Shown here: piece after piece, positions 27,001 through 39,259 of the stretch | How positions within the stretch are numbered: the first letter of the stretch is position 1 | Layout of the letters: every line of letters starts with the position of its first letter | Source: Symsagittifera roscoffensis | Lineage: Eukaryota > Xenacoelomorpha > Acoela > Convolutidae | DNA length: 64,000 nt | Reading direction: 5' to 3' | NCBI RefSeq assembly: GCF_963678635.1 | Contig: NC_087066.1 | Span: 65,106,282 to 65,170,281 of the forward strand | The notes under the pieces: model-generated | The model's input: only the letters and a program-made list of their open reading frames with translations | Databases searched by the model: none | What the model was told of the DNA's origin: nothing | Made by a program: the position numbers and the translations under genes

Positions 27001-30000
27001 TGAAAAGTTTTGGTCATCTACTGTTTGCTGTGCTGATGATCCGGGCTGATGGCTTCTTCTGGATGTTGTTGACGTCTGGCTAGAATCTTGATCTAGTATT
27101 GGCTTTTGTTGCGCTGGATCATCTGTGCTGTGTGGAGGGCTTCAACTGCGGTGGCATCATTGTTCTGCTGTTGTGGTGTTGTCTCTGCTGTATTTTCCTG
27201 TAGCATCTGTCTAAAGTCACCCATGATGTCGTCGTGTTCATCTTGTATATCAGTGAAGCGGTTGATGAGATCCTCCGCTGTGGCGTGTTCAGTCGACAAA
27301 GTAGGTAGTGGCGTCTTCCAAATTGCTGAAGACTTTGCTCATCTCAGAGTCTGAGTCAGCTAAGTTGTTCAAATTGATGTCGTTGATGGCTTTTCTAACT
27401 CGTCCGAAGTGGTGCTTTAGTTGTGTGATTAGAACATTTCTCTGGTGGAGAATGGTTTTGTTGGGCATGACTAGCTTGTCGTAGCTGATCGTTGTTGTCG
27501 TTGCAGTTGTCGTAGATGTTGTATCTAGTCGTAGCTTAGACCTGTTTTGTTAGTTCCTGTTTTAGGTAGCTAGACCAAAATTTAGAAGGAACGAAAGGAA
27601 AAGAACAATGGTGTGGTAAATAAAATTTCAATTAAGTAAAAGGAAATAAAACAAGAAATTGAAAGTTACAAAAGCCGGATAGTAGATCGTTCCGATACTT
27701 AAACAGGCGGAAAATAATATAAAATAATTGTAAGATTAGCGTCCTTTTACCAAAGTTAAGATATAGGGGTCCGAAGTTTTTTAATCGACCTTTGTCCTTT
27801 TTTAATCTTCAGCAACTGCAAATTGAAATTTCTTTGGTAGGCACTAAAGGCAAAAATGTGCTTCTAGCTTGGTCAAAAGGTAGAGCTAAGAAGTGGTTGC
27901 TAGCGGTTTAGTTAACATAGAAAACTAACGTGGAAACTCTTCTAAGTTAGACGGTGTTTTTGAGCGCTTTTGTGATTTTAACGATAATTTGAAGATCATT
28001 TAGTTAGTTGCAAGCGATAGTTCTTTCAGTTTGATACCTTTATCAATTTTGTAAATGATGTGTTTTGGTTTTCAATTTTTTCCGGAGTTTTCATGGTTCT
28101 ATATAAAACGTTGATGTCATCTAAGATAGCTTTCAGTTGTCAAATAGGCATATAAAAACCTGAGATAACACATCAATTTTACCAGCAGAGTTTTGGTACC
28201 CAGTGTTTTCTTCTGATTTGCCAAGCTTCAAGAATTTTGATAAAAACCACTTTTGAATTTTTTCATGAATAATCTCATACGCGTGGTCGCGATGTTTCTC
28301 GGTTATATCTCCTTTATATATCTCCCCGAAATTTAAAAAAAAGGAAACTAAGAGCTTCTATTATAAAAGCTTCGATCGACTCTAGTTGAAAATGTTAGGT
28401 TGATATCCCAAGCAATCAAATCATTAGATGTATGCCAAAATGCGGAAAAAAACGACAATTAAATTTGGGCTCATATTTATGAAATGTTAGTAAAAAGAGC
28501 CAATTCGAGGTTGAATGAAGTAAAATGCTTCGTTTTGACCAGTCGAGTATAACTATCTTGCCTATCTTAGTAATAGCAATCCAACATTATTGAAAAAATA
28601 ATTATTTTCTTTCATATCCTCGCTATTTTTTCAAAACTTGTATTCTTCTCTAGATTGTCCGGCATTCGAACGAAATTTATCAATTTAGATCCGATTTCAC
28701 TTGAGGCTGGCAAGCGGTTGCTAATCTTCTTTATTATACGGTCTTCTGCTGGTTTCTCTAATGAAGTCTATTCCATTTCAAATTAAAAAGTCGATGAAAT
28801 GGGGAAAAACTCGTGTCTCGATATGAATTCTCCTCGTGTTTATTTTCAACTAGAGGAGTAAATACCATAGATACCATAGGAGGTTGGGATGGATTGTTCA
28901 GCAGAACCTTGAAAGTTTCTGATTGTTTTGAAATTGGCGGTCAATTTTACAATTTTATTAATTGAAAAACTTTTACTAACTAATTGTGGGTTTTACTTGC
29001 AAATGGAAAATTGAAATTAGCTTGCAAATTAAACAAGGATATAGCACAATTTGTTCCAAACATAGTCTTACATAATACTAACAAAAATTTCAAATTTGTG
29101 TCGTTTTTTTCTGCGTGGTGTGATAAAATGATCTGAGCAAAAATAGACATACTCGACAATCATAGTAAAATAAGCCAATTGGAAATCAGTTTTTTTCCAA
29201 AAATGACTAGAAAAACGAAAAAAAAATTTCATAATTCAAAATGTTTTTCACTTTCTCATCAAAATTGAGTGTTGGAGTATTAGATTCTAAAGTGGCTCTA
29301 ACAAACTTCAAAAATAACTTTTGTTTGAGATAAACAACATTTTCACGGCTTAAATTAGACATAAATAAGTATTAGCTGGAAACTAGACCAAAAATCAAAA
29401 ATTTCAAACCGGTTTTTCTCAACACTGAGAAAATGTTTATCAAATTACCTCGTTTTGTTCAAATCACGACTAAAAGGGTTTTATTACTATGATTTATCAT
29501 ATCCTTCGACCCATTCCGATAATTATTTGTGCTACATGATTGTCCTTGGAAAAAAAGAAAAAACTGAAACATCCGAATACAAAATTTTTCCCCATTTTTC
29601 AAATGGTCGAAGCAATCAAAACTCAACTCGAAGATTCCTAAAGAAAAGCCAAAATAAAAAATACTTTTTCAAACTTCTTGCTTTGAGTTTAATCCGCAAG
29701 TTAAAAAAAATTTAGCCTTTTTGTTCAGACTTACGAAATAAGTGGCTAAATATTTTTGCTCCGGTTGTTTTTTTCCCAGAAAAGCCAAAAGATGCAGGTT
29801 AATTGGCTCACTTATTGCATTAAGGGTCAATGAACGTAGTTCAGACTGTTATATAGGTCGTTATTATTAATTTTTATTAAGTGCAGTTCATTTTCTTTGT
29901 TAAGAGGAAAACATACCCCACTATCAAACTACGAAAATGTTGAAGTCACGAACGTAGAAGAATTCAATTATAAAATTTCCCAGTGAAATAAAAACTTTAC

Positions 30001-31462
30001 CTATTGATCAAATTTTCTCAAACTGGGTTTAATTATCAAAAAAGTATCAAACATTGATGGTCAAAAGTCTGTTGGCTATGTCCAACAATACAAAAGATAA
30101 CGCACAAAAAAGTAGAAATATATTCAAATTCATCCCCCCATCTTCGAATGAGAAAAACAAAGTGAGTTTCATACTGTCTTTAAATTAGCGCTTTGGTTTT
30201 TTCAATGATTTTCAGCCGTATTAGCTCGTCGAATCTGCTACACTGGATACCTTGAGTGGATATTTTTTATCCCCATTTTTCCAAATCACCTTAAGACTCA
30301 TTATCTTGCAAATAGAATTAAAAGTTGAAACATCCTTAAATTTTGACCTCAGCTCATGATTTTTTCAGATGGATCAAAAATTTTCCTTCAAAAAATGTTG
30401 AATATAAAAACATCCTATGCATAAATCATCAGTCGGAAAAAATGTATACGTAATGGCAAGCTACAGAAATTGTACGTTCTGAGAAAACTAACCAGATATT
30501 GTTGGTTGCTGGATTCCTGACTTTAGATTTCATTCTCAATAATGGTCAATGACTCCTTTAAAATATTCCAAAAAATGATAATTTTCCGTTTGAGAAAACT
30601 GTTTTTAAGATTTCATTCTCATAAAAACAAAATTCACCTTATGTCTGACTGATGAACAAAAAAAATATTGGTCGGTGTCTTGTGAGTTCCTTTTTTGCTT
30701 GCGTTTTTTTATAAACTGAGTGTTTAAAATTTAAAGCTTGCTTTTCAAATTTCAAAGTAGAACTCTAAATGTTCAGTTTTATTCAGTCAAATTTAGTTTT
30801 AAAAAATGAACTCCAATAAAATGAAATCGGAGAAAGTTTTCATCCTTCCTTATCAAACAGTTCCCATAGCAAAAGTGCTGAGCGGAGTCATGTAATGTGC
30901 GATTGATGAATGTTTGTTAAAATATCAATTGACAGTCTTGGAAAATTCTGTTAATGATTTAGGAAAATCTGGGAACAATTCTGCAATCTGCGAAGCGCAG
31001 AAGGAAGAGCTGAGAAGGGCCAACATTGCAATGATACCAGGTCACAATTCTGCCCTGAACGCTATCCGACTGCCTCCGATAACAGTCCCAGAGTCCACAA
31101 ATCGAGCAAAAGAGCACAAAAAAGGTCAAAGCAGGCTGGCCCAAGGTCAACTGGCGCCTCTAAAAGGTCAAGGACCGAACGATCAAGGTTACTTGACATC
31201 AATAAATGGAAAAGGCCAATTGGCGGCTCCTAGAGGTCAAGGTCAACTGGTTCCTATGAGAAGTCGCGGTCAGCCTATGACTATAAAAGATCAAAGTCAA
31301 CTGGCGGCCTCGAAGCCTCAATTGAGTGAAAAAGCAGTTGACCCCAGTGACCTGACGCGGAAACTTCTGCAGCTGAAATTGGACAAGATAAAAGAGTCCA
31401 ACTACATCTTGCTGCAGAGAGCGACTGCACACAAAGCACAGTCGGAGAAAAAACATCCTTGA
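24003..31462 (+). CDS. 3' part of a multi-exon gene for a Ser/Asn/Gly-rich disordered protein
   Basis: Five exons join with consistent phases: 24003-24209 (donor CAG|GTAACG, phase 0), 24699-24942 (phase 1), 25624-25847 (donor AAT|GTTACT, phase 0), 26236-26410 (phase 1) and 30936-31462 (TGA). Together they encode 458 residues; the first exon opens in phase 0, so upstream exons are expected to the left. The protein is Ser/Asn/Gly-rich and probably disordered, with kinase-site-like RRHSLTSLDL and TPDRRKTPSNSN. The last exon has about seven imperfect GQ-containing repeats of the kind GQxQLAxxK/RGQ, then a predicted helical end rich in Leu and Lys. I do not recognise the family. The AAT|GTTACT donor is weak but keeps the frame. 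The last intron is 4.5 kb. Confidence 0.7.
26598..28092 (-). mobile_element. Decayed LTR-element remnant flanked by 155-bp direct repeats
   Basis: The sequences at 26598-26753 and 27938-28092 are direct repeats of roughly 75-80% identity (both contain tagacggtgt.ttttgagc, gtgattttaacg.taatttgaaga, ggttttcaattttt). Between them lies a minus-strand Gag-like coding remnant. The arrangement suggests an old, internally deleted LTR retrotransposon in the last intron of the plus-strand gene. Confidence 0.4.
27093..27468 (-). pseudogene. Gag N-terminal-like fragment (BEL/Pao style), frameshifted
   Basis: An ATG at 27468 opens 59 codons (to TGA at 27289) of coiled-coil-like sequence (VLITQLKHHFGRVRKAIND, MSKVFSNLED). 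In the overlapping frame to 27093 it continues with TEHATAEDLINRFTDIQDEH and a Gln/Asn/Thr-rich end. One frame change splits what was probably a single protein. The helical N-terminal region of this kind recalls BEL/Pao Gag proteins, but the match is by eye only. A further Ser/Gln/Arg-rich open stretch follows at 26691-26970. Confidence 0.35.
29455..29715 (+). repeat. Dispersed repeat family C, copy 1 (open frame)
   Basis: A short frame here (YPSTHSDNYLCYMIVLGKKEK) resembles a minus-strand frame at 55830-56093 (YHSTHSDDYSWYMIIYGKQKT), and DNA similarity extends over about 150 nt. A third fragment (ttccgaccattgaaaatgg(a/g)gaggaactttg) is at 52204-52250. It is more likely a repeat than a gene. 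Confidence 0.5.
29837..29950 (+). repeat. Dispersed repeat family B, copy 2
   Basis: Contains gttcagactgttatataggtcg and cagttcattttctttgttaagaggaaaac, as in the copy at 21761. The following 60 nt (aataaaaactttacctattgatcaaatt) also match the sequence after copy 1. Confidence 0.6.
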
Positions 31463-32560
31463 CTGCAGTCAGATGATTGGAAACGATAGCTTATGAGATT
31501 AATGCTGCCATAATTTATGATTTGTAAATATGTGCTCATAACTGAGTTATTTTTCAAAACTTTTTTTATTCATGAAACCGTTCAGGATTACAAAGGCACT
31601 TTTTTAATACTGCAATTAATAGAGTTCTGAAGCAGCAATAGAAGGTTTCATGGCAAGGTTCCAAAAAATTATTGAATTTGGCATTTTTGTGAGATAATTT
31701 TGAAAATTTCAAAACAAACAGCAATTCGTTATCAAAATTCGAATGTTTTTAAAATGAGTTTTTTGGCAATTTGAAAGCAGAAGATGAAGAAAAAATCTGT
31801 GAAAAAAAAAGAAAAAAGTCTCGAAATAGTTTTTCAATCGCGAAGAAAGCAACTACCTGGTTACATAAACACTAAAAGAAGTAAAATAAACAAACCAGTC
31901 GATAGAAAATGAAAAATCAACCACACTCATTGACATACCTTTAAATTTTCATACTGACACTTGACACACTTTAACAGAAATTAATTCTAAAAATTAATAA
32001 GAAAAAATTGAGCACTTTTTTCTGGCCACAAAACTTTAAACGAAACTTTTTGGTTCGAGTTTTGTTCAGAAATCCAGGTACTACTAGTAAACTTTACAAA
32101 GGTTTAGAAATATACCATTTTTGTCATAGCTTTAACTGCAAATAAAATTGGAAAACTTTTCTAGGCTTTGACTGAATCAACCAAAGTTTGCTTAGAAATT
32201 AGCCTCAAAAAATAGTTAAAACTGACAACCAAAAACGTTGAGAGACCTAATGTAACTAACTGAATCAATCAAATTCTTCCACTAAATCAATCAAAGTCTG
32301 CTTAGAAATTAGCTTAAAAAAATAGTTAAAATTGACAACCAAAAACGTTGAGACACCTAATGCAGCTAAGTCAGTTTACAGACAATTTATAAGACTATTA
32401 TTTTTAATTATCAGTTTTAAATCAATTTTTTTGCGGTTTCTTGAACAAAACTTGGTTGATTAAAAGACCTATGTGATCGATGACAAGCACAGAGATTAAT
32501 AGTCTTACTACTAAACGGTTGTTTGCGGTTTTTGAAAATGTGTTTTCTTCTGCTAAATAA
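31463..32560. other. Non-coding stretch downstream of the plus-strand gene
   Basis: No gene supported. A tandem duplication of about 115 bp (about 32169-32265 and 32285-32370; shared (a/t)ctgcttagaaattagc and ttgacaaccaaaaacgttgag) is visible. No convincing poly(A) signal could be assigned to the upstream gene. Confidence 0.45.
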
Positions 32561-35340
32561 TTAGCACAGAAAATGATTACTACAGTATCAAATTCACCGA
32601 ATGTTACAGATTATTAATACCATAAAATTTGTGCAAGTTTTTCAATTGTTTTTCTTATGCTTAAGTTTTAAAGGATGTTGTTACTACATTTTAATGCTGG
32701 CAAAATTTCCTAAAACGTACAAAAAGCACTAAGAATAATGTTACAGTTTTTGTTGCAACTTTTTTTTAATGTACAAGAAGCGCAGCTATTACTACTACAG
32801 TATATGTTGCAAACATTTTGATAATGATCGTTGCTTTACAGAGTACTATTTTTGTTCCGACTTTGGGGTGGGTTTTTTTTTCTTCAGACAAAGTTCGACT
32901 TTTAAACTAGCCATTTTTGACGGAATTTTTTAATATAATTCAAAAAGTATTAATGTCCTGAGCTTAAATTTGAAATATATTTCACCTGTGATCATTTTTC
33001 GTAAAGTTATGAGGGTTTAAAGATTGCCATTTAGGCCATTTTGACCAATTTGGGACAATTAACGCGCGATATAATTCGCGCTATTAACGCGTAAGCGGAG
33101 AGTTAATTCGTCTTAGAAATCGTTCCAAAGTGGTTGAAAGTAGCTTATTTGCCATAATTAATTTGTTACAAGGAGCGAAATATATCCTTATGTACTTCTT
33201 ATGGCGTGTGGGGTATGATTTTTTACAGAAAACTTTAAATTTTAGAATTTTTTTTCCCATTTTGTTTTATTACATTAAGTTTTTTTATGTTTTTACTGCT
33301 CCATAAACCTTAAAAGGCAGTCGGAACATTCAGGGCTTTGCCCTGATACGAGCAGTCTTGTTACTATATGTGTCGCAAAGCTTTAGAAACTTAAGTTCTG
33401 TTGTATAAGTAGCGCAGAGTATTACTGCTGCAATTTTTGGAAAAACTTCTGATTTTTCTACAGTTATTTGCAATAATCGAATGTCAAAAACGTATATCAG
33501 TGAGCGGAAAAATAATTTTAAAATTTAGCAATCAAGAGATGAAAAAAATAAATAACCATTCAAACAAAAAACTGAACAGAAAATTTAAAAAACGTAGGGC
33601 ATTGAAAAAATAGGACGGTCAAAAGAACATACAATTGAACGTAATGAAAATATAAGAAAAATGTTCAGGTTTTTGAAAAAAATGGTTTGTGGCATAATTT
33701 GTAAAAATTACTCTGGTTTCACAGGTAGCACAGACACTTAAAGAGTTAAAATAACAAAAACAATAGTTTTTTTGATTTAAAAGAAACAAAGACCGCGGCT
33801 ATTACTAATGATTTCTTATTGCAAATTTGCCATGCAAGCATTTTTCTCTGCATTTTGAGAGAATCGCAGTTTCCTGTGCAAGCAGCAGAAAAAAGTATAC
33901 CTATTTGTTTTTGCATTTTTGCAATAAAACTAACCGACTGGTTCTTGTAGGTTATTTGAGTCAAGTTTTTGAACTTTCATATGCCGTTCAAGTAACTTAG
34001 AACACAAGATTCAATTAATTTGCTGCAAAATTTATCGAAAATATTTGCTTGATGCTATTTGTTATTACTACCGTTTTAATTGTGATTTTTTCATGAATTT
34101 TGCTGAAAAAAAGTGGAAGTTTTTGCAACAAATTTTGTAGCATGTTATCAACAAAATTTCCTTGCGTAAAAAAGTTACCATAGTTTCCATTGAAAATTTT
34201 TTTGCCGTAAGCAGACAAGGTTATTTTCATATTTTGTTAGCAAAAACTTTTTTTGTGCATATGGCACTGTAAATCAAATGTTTTTTTTTTGCATTTATTG
34301 AAATAATACTTTTTCCTGTACAAGTAGCCCAGAATGTTACGAGAATATTATTTAGAAGAAATTGTCACTAGGTTTGCTGCTTAGATTGTTAGTATTAGAG
34401 TGTTTGCCGATGTAAAGTTAACAAAAAACGTTTTCATTACCATAATTTTACAATTTTTCTCTTTTTTGCTGCACAGATAGCTTAATAAAGTTTCCTAACT
34501 TTTTAAAAATCGAGTTCAAAGAACTTTTCAGTAAAACACAAAACAACAACTCAACAGTTTTAACATTCAAAAGATCAAAACAACGACAAAAAAACCAACT
34601 GAAAAACTGAACAAAGTATTTGAAGAAAATAAAACATTGAAAAAAAAACGAGTAGTCCATAAACAAACGAAGCCTCTTGCCAAAAAAACAACCCACAGAA
34701 TCTGAGGCTTACTACCAAAGTATTTGATCCAACATTTTTTGAAAAAAATATTTTTTTGTTGTTGTTGCATAACAAACACAGAAAATGACTACTACACTAA
34801 TTGTTGCATGCTTTCGAAATTTTTTTTGCTGAAAACGTTTTATACGAGCACAGATTCATACATTTTTCTTCAAAAACTGTTGTCCAGTTTGCCGATTTAC
34901 TCTGACTGTCGAATATGCCTAAATTGCATTGTTTTGTTCAGATCTTTTATCACACCATTCAGACAAAACTACACTAGTTGAAAAAACTTGTAGTTTGTTT
35001 AAGACTATAGTAAGATCATTTTGGGCTACTTTATGCCGTGCGATTACCAAAAGATATCAAAATAACAGTTTTTGTTGTAAAAGTCTGAAATTTTTGTTGA
35101 ACAAGTAGCAGAGAAAGTTCCTATTTGATTTTGTGTTGAAAATGCTCAATTTTTTTGCACTAATAGTACCACAGCTGTTTTCAACTACTGTGTTTTTTCA
35201 AACATTTGATAGTTTTTTTAAACTTTCCCAGTTTTCAAAAGTAACAACTTCCGTATTTGATAAAGTTTCAAATTTCAGAAAAAGACAATCACTCAAAGAC
35301 CTGAAAATCAGAATTAGAAAACAAACTTGAAAAAAAACAA
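32560..35340 (+). repeat. Decayed repeat field with recurring tacaagtagcacagaat motif (left part)
   Basis: Variants of gtacaagtagc(a/g)cagaatgttac, often followed by a tactacagt..ttgttgcaa phrase and a T-run, recur at about 32565, 32718, 32778, 33410, 33722, 34318, 34775, 35100 and 35163. The same motif continues at 39270-40045 beyond the LINE copy. Spacing is irregular (60-600 bp), as in an old, decayed tandem repeat. Confidence 0.55.
32955..33365 (-). repeat. Interspersed repeat, copy 2
   Basis: Its ends match the reverse complement of 21135-21525 (tttcacctgtgatcatttttcg at the left, ggcagtcggaacattcaggg to agcagtcttgtta at the right). The opposite orientation and 12-kb distance indicate a dispersed element rather than a tandem copy. 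Confidence 0.6.
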
Positions 35341-35515
35341 CGACCTGATGAACATGCAAAATGATTTTCGTAAAAATTATCAGATCATTACTAATAAATT
35401 AAACATTTATTTATTTATTTAAAGTATTTACACCATTGTGGTGAAGGGATTTCTCCCCGTCAAAATTAAGTCAAAAAGTCAACTGACGACAAGTTTTACA
35501 GAGACACAGTATTCT

Positions 35516-37170
35516 TCATGAACACGAGTTGAGTTCGTTGTAGTTGTTCATGAAGAAGTTCCAATAGTATTTTAGCAGTCGTTTCTTGAGTCCATTGAAG
35601 TCGAGAGCATTCACCGATGTGTGCAGAATATTTGCAAGTCGACATGTACGGTACCAAAAATTGTGTCTTGATTTTTCGTAGTTCACGTGTTTAACATCAA
35701 ACAACTTATGGCGACCAGTCGAAAATGTTTCGTAATCATCCCACTTAAAATCGTATTTCCCATTTATAATCTTGAACAGTAACAATACATCATTAACTTC
35801 CATATACAAAGAAATAGGCATCATGTTGACGCTGATAAGGCGCTGATGGTAAAGCGAGTCGTTGTCGAAGAGAATCCACTTGGTAGCTTTGCGTTGTATG
35901 GATTCGAGGGCCTTCAAATTTCCGATGTTGGCGTACCAATCAGATGAGCCATACAAGAGTATTGGTAGCAGTATAGATTCAACTTGTGAACTCGAGATAA
36001 AATAATGGAGCAATTACGCTTAATAAGAAACAAGATTACCAGCGCTTTTTTGCAAGCTTTTTCAATATGATGGGACCATGACAAGCTGGATGAGAAAAGA
36101 ATACCAAGATCTTTCTGGCTGTCGACGACTGTGAGCTCTTTTTCTGCTACATATACGGTGCAAAAACGCTGTGAGAAAGGTGAAAGGTGGCATTTATCAG
36201 GATGTAACATCATACAGTTGTCGTTGCACCACTGCAGGATTCTGTAGACATCGACTTGTAGATGGCACAAACTGTTAGCGGAGTGCCGAAAAAGTAGTTT
36301 TGAATCGTCGGCAAAACTGTACACTGCATTTACCAACCCATCGGGGATATCAATTTACATAAAGTAAGAAAAAAAGGGCCCTAAGATGGACCCTTGAGGT
36401 ACACCGCTAAGTACAAGCAGAAGCGAAGAGTAGTATTTGTCCACTTTAACAAACTGTCTACGGTCAGCAAGATAGCTCTTAATAACTGCTAGGAGTCTTC
36501 CAGAAATTCTCAAACTGCGCAGCTTATTAAGCAGGACAGAGTGACTAATTTTGTCAAAGGCTTTAGCGAAATCTATATATACGGCTTCCACCGTATTACG
36601 GTTGTCTGTCTGGCGATAGATCTCGTCTAGGTAGCAGATTAATTGGATAATCGTAGAGATGTGCTTTAGGAAACCATATTGTGAATTTGGCATGAGTGGT
36701 CTAATGAAAAGATACAATTCGTCAAATATACCGCGCTCAAGGATTTTGGATGCAATGTCTAATAATGTGATAGGACGATAATTGTTTGCCATTCGCTTGT
36801 CAGCTTGTTTATGCAAGGGCTTGACTTTCCCAATCTTCCACTGCGAAGGAAAGCAACCTGTTCTCTTAATAGAGCTGAAAATGTGACTAAGAGATTTGCG
36901 AAGGGAAAGAGTCTTCTTGAATAAAGCCTGTGGCAAGTTATTGTGACCGCGGGAGTTGCTTACGTCTAGCCTGGTGGTTTTTGTCATTATGTTCGGAAAC
37001 GTCGAAGTCAATAAGAAGGAACCGCACATATTACGAACCCTCGCAACATCTTTGGAAAAAAACAGACTGGAAAAACTGGTTGAATAGATTACAAATACTA
37101 GTAGGGTTGTTTGCTTCAATGTTATTCCAGTGTAAAACAGGTGGTAAACTGCAGCACACGAATGCGACAT
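35516..37170 (-). pseudogene. LINE reverse transcriptase, interrupted
   Basis: The frame 37170-36355 has WKIGKVKPLHKQ, NYRPITLLDIASKI, the catalytic Asp in VYIDFAKAFDKISH, and LSGVPQGSILGP. A TAA at 36355-36357 interrupts it, and the same frame resumes with the FADD box (VYSFADDSKLLF) and NCMMLHPDKCH. After a frame change the C-terminal segment (to 35516; ends in YYWNFFMNNYN) follows. These are the RT motifs of LINE elements in order, with at least one stop and one frameshift. Confidence 0.9.
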
Positions 37171-37315
37171 TGTAATTTGTCGGAGTGGTTTTGGTTGAGA
37201 CGCTTCTCAAGAGTATTCAAGACTTTCAACTTGTATGAAGTTGCCTGAGATACCCAGGGTGGCAGTGAACTGCGATATTGAGTTCTTACGTTGAAATATG
37301 CTCGTGCAACCATTC

Positions 37316-38169
37316 TTACCACTGTGTCAGGAGAACATTTGGATTGGTCCAACAAATTCCTTGAAAAGGTTTTTCAGCAATAAGGGCGGCAAGCAAATCA
37401 AAGTCACCGCGACAACAGCTAAACTGATGTGGCCGTTCATCAACGGCAATGTCCTGACTAGGGGCATACGAGACAGCAAGTTTCACAGCAATATGGTCAG
37501 TGGCAGCTTTCTCGTTAACAGAATATGCGTTGGTAAAGTCAGTTGCAGGCTCAACATTGAGAATGAAATCGCTGTTTACAAGGACGACATCCAGAGTATG
37601 CAACGTTGTTGTGGGGAAGTCAACCAGCTGCTGGAAATTTTTCTCAAAGAGAAGATTCAAAACCGACTTCTCATAGTTATCAGTTGAGTCCTATGTACTC
37701 CAATTAACAGTAACAAGATAAGCATCGCCAAAGATGATAACATTTCTTGAAGGATGATGTCATCTCCCATTTTGTTATTGAACTCCCATTTTGTTATTGA
37801 GCACCTATAGGCACTTGAAGCTGGTGGGTTGTAGATACAAAACACAAGAACGTCCTCAACCAAACAACTCACTATGTCATCCTCGCACTCGTACACAATA
37901 TTTATTGTCATGTGATTTAAGCTGTTGTTAACAGCTAAAAGAACACCTCCATGTTTTGAGTGTGTCGTAGTTTTTCTCTCTTTACGGTACAAGTGAAAAT
38001 TTACCAAAGGCAACGCGGAGTCGGCAAAATCAGGAGTCCACCATGTTTCGGTTAAGGCAATGACATAGAAGTTAGAAGGGATCAAAGCGCGCACAAGAGC
38101 ATCACGCCTATCTTTCGCAAGGATACTGCGAACATTGAAACGCAGCAGTTTTATATCACTCTGAGGCAT
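37316..38169 (-). pseudogene. LINE endonuclease region, frameshifted
   Basis: The 38169-37657 frame has the start of an APE-type endonuclease: RFNVRSILAK, the catalytic Glu in IALTETWWTPDF, and the HGGVLLAVNNSL block. The end of the domain, with DHIAVKLAVSYA, is in another frame at 37660-37316. The two pieces abut at 37657-37660, so one indel splits the domain. It would nick target DNA to prime reverse transcription. Confidence 0.85.
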
Positions 38170-38175
38170 TTCTAG

Positions 38176-39145
38176 TCAATCAGTAGGTTGAACTTCGATA
38201 TTGTCTTGAAACAAATTTAGCGATTTGATTCGTAGACTTTCAGGATCCACGCCGTTGTTTATCAGCTCCTTTCGTTTCAATAATATCTTGCGCTCACAAT
38301 CCCTTTCGAAAGCGCTCAATGCTTTGGAGATGAAGATTTTATCTTCCAATTCCTTCAGTTTAGGCGCTCGTGACATGACTAATCGTGCATCCCAGACATT
38401 TGATAATGTGACCAGCAAGGTCCGAGGTCGATTTCGGTCTTTGTTGAATTTTCCCAATCGCGTGATATTGCTAATTGTTGCATTAACGCCTACGTGATTA
38501 AGGACGCTAGTCACTTTGTCATTTTCATACTCAGTAGTCTCAATCCCACTGCCAGCTTCTTTGATTCCATCGATTCTTAGCTGTTTCGGCAATTGGACAT
38601 CGTAATTACCGCTCACCGGTTGGTTATTTGGCGGGGGCGTTGAATTTTCCACTGACTTGAGCAGATCAATTTTTTTAGCAAATGGTAACACGACTCTCTT
38701 TTAGAACTGTTTCCATACTTTGTGCCGAAGGTTGCTGTTGAGTTGACGAACTTTCAGTTTGTTCTTTAATGGATTTTATCTCATCTTTCGTTTGGTGTAT
38801 TGAAGGTTCAACACGTGAAAATTCCATTAAACCAGCGATCATTTTGTCGTTTCCGCGGAGTTGGCTTATCGCCTCTCTTAGGAGACACAAAAGACCGTCC
38901 TTCTTTAATGAATGTGTGGCTTCGATAAAAACCCTCTTCATCCACGTAGACAAGCTCAGCAATCGTGGGATAGTGGTCGCGGCTGAAGTGACGACGGTCG
39001 GTGTTTGTTTGATCCATACCGTTTGCGTACCAAAACTGCAAGTCTGTAGATCTTCACCTGCCGAAACAACACTCTGACTGTTCTCACGGGGCCGCAAATG
39101 CTGGATATGATAATAAGTCAGAGGTTGCCGTCGGAGGACTTCCAC
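38176..39145 (-). pseudogene. LINE ORF1-like region
   Basis: Two overlapping frames (39145-38675 and 38691-38176). The second has RIDGIKEAG, VGVNATISNITRLGKFNKDRN and RTLLVTLSNVWDARLVM, the pattern of the RNA-binding (RRM-like) and C-terminal domains of LINE ORF1 proteins, and a basic ERDCERKILLKRKEL stretch. The first is Ser/Thr/Gln-rich with a helical region. The overlap at 38675-38691 marks either a natural or a mutational frame change. Confidence 0.7.
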
Positions 39146-39259
39146 ATCATAACAGTAAATGAAACTTTTTAATAAGTTTAGCGGTGTTTAATGAAACTTT
39201 TAGATTTTTTTCTACTGTAAAACAGCACAATCTTAAGTTTTGCGGTTTTTAGTTTTTTA

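Larger units (their letters stand above)
35402..39150 (-). mobile_element. Degraded non-LTR (LINE) retrotransposon
   Basis: In minus-strand order there is an ORF1-like region, an apurinic-type endonuclease, a reverse transcriptase with FADD, and a 3' end with the short repeat (aaat)n at 35404-35422, the usual LINE tail. The layout fits the Jockey/CR1 superfamily. Several frame changes and an in-frame stop inside RT make it inactive. It lies inside the decayed repeat field, which resumes on its other side. Target-site duplications were not identified; the 5' end is approximate. Confidence 0.9.
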
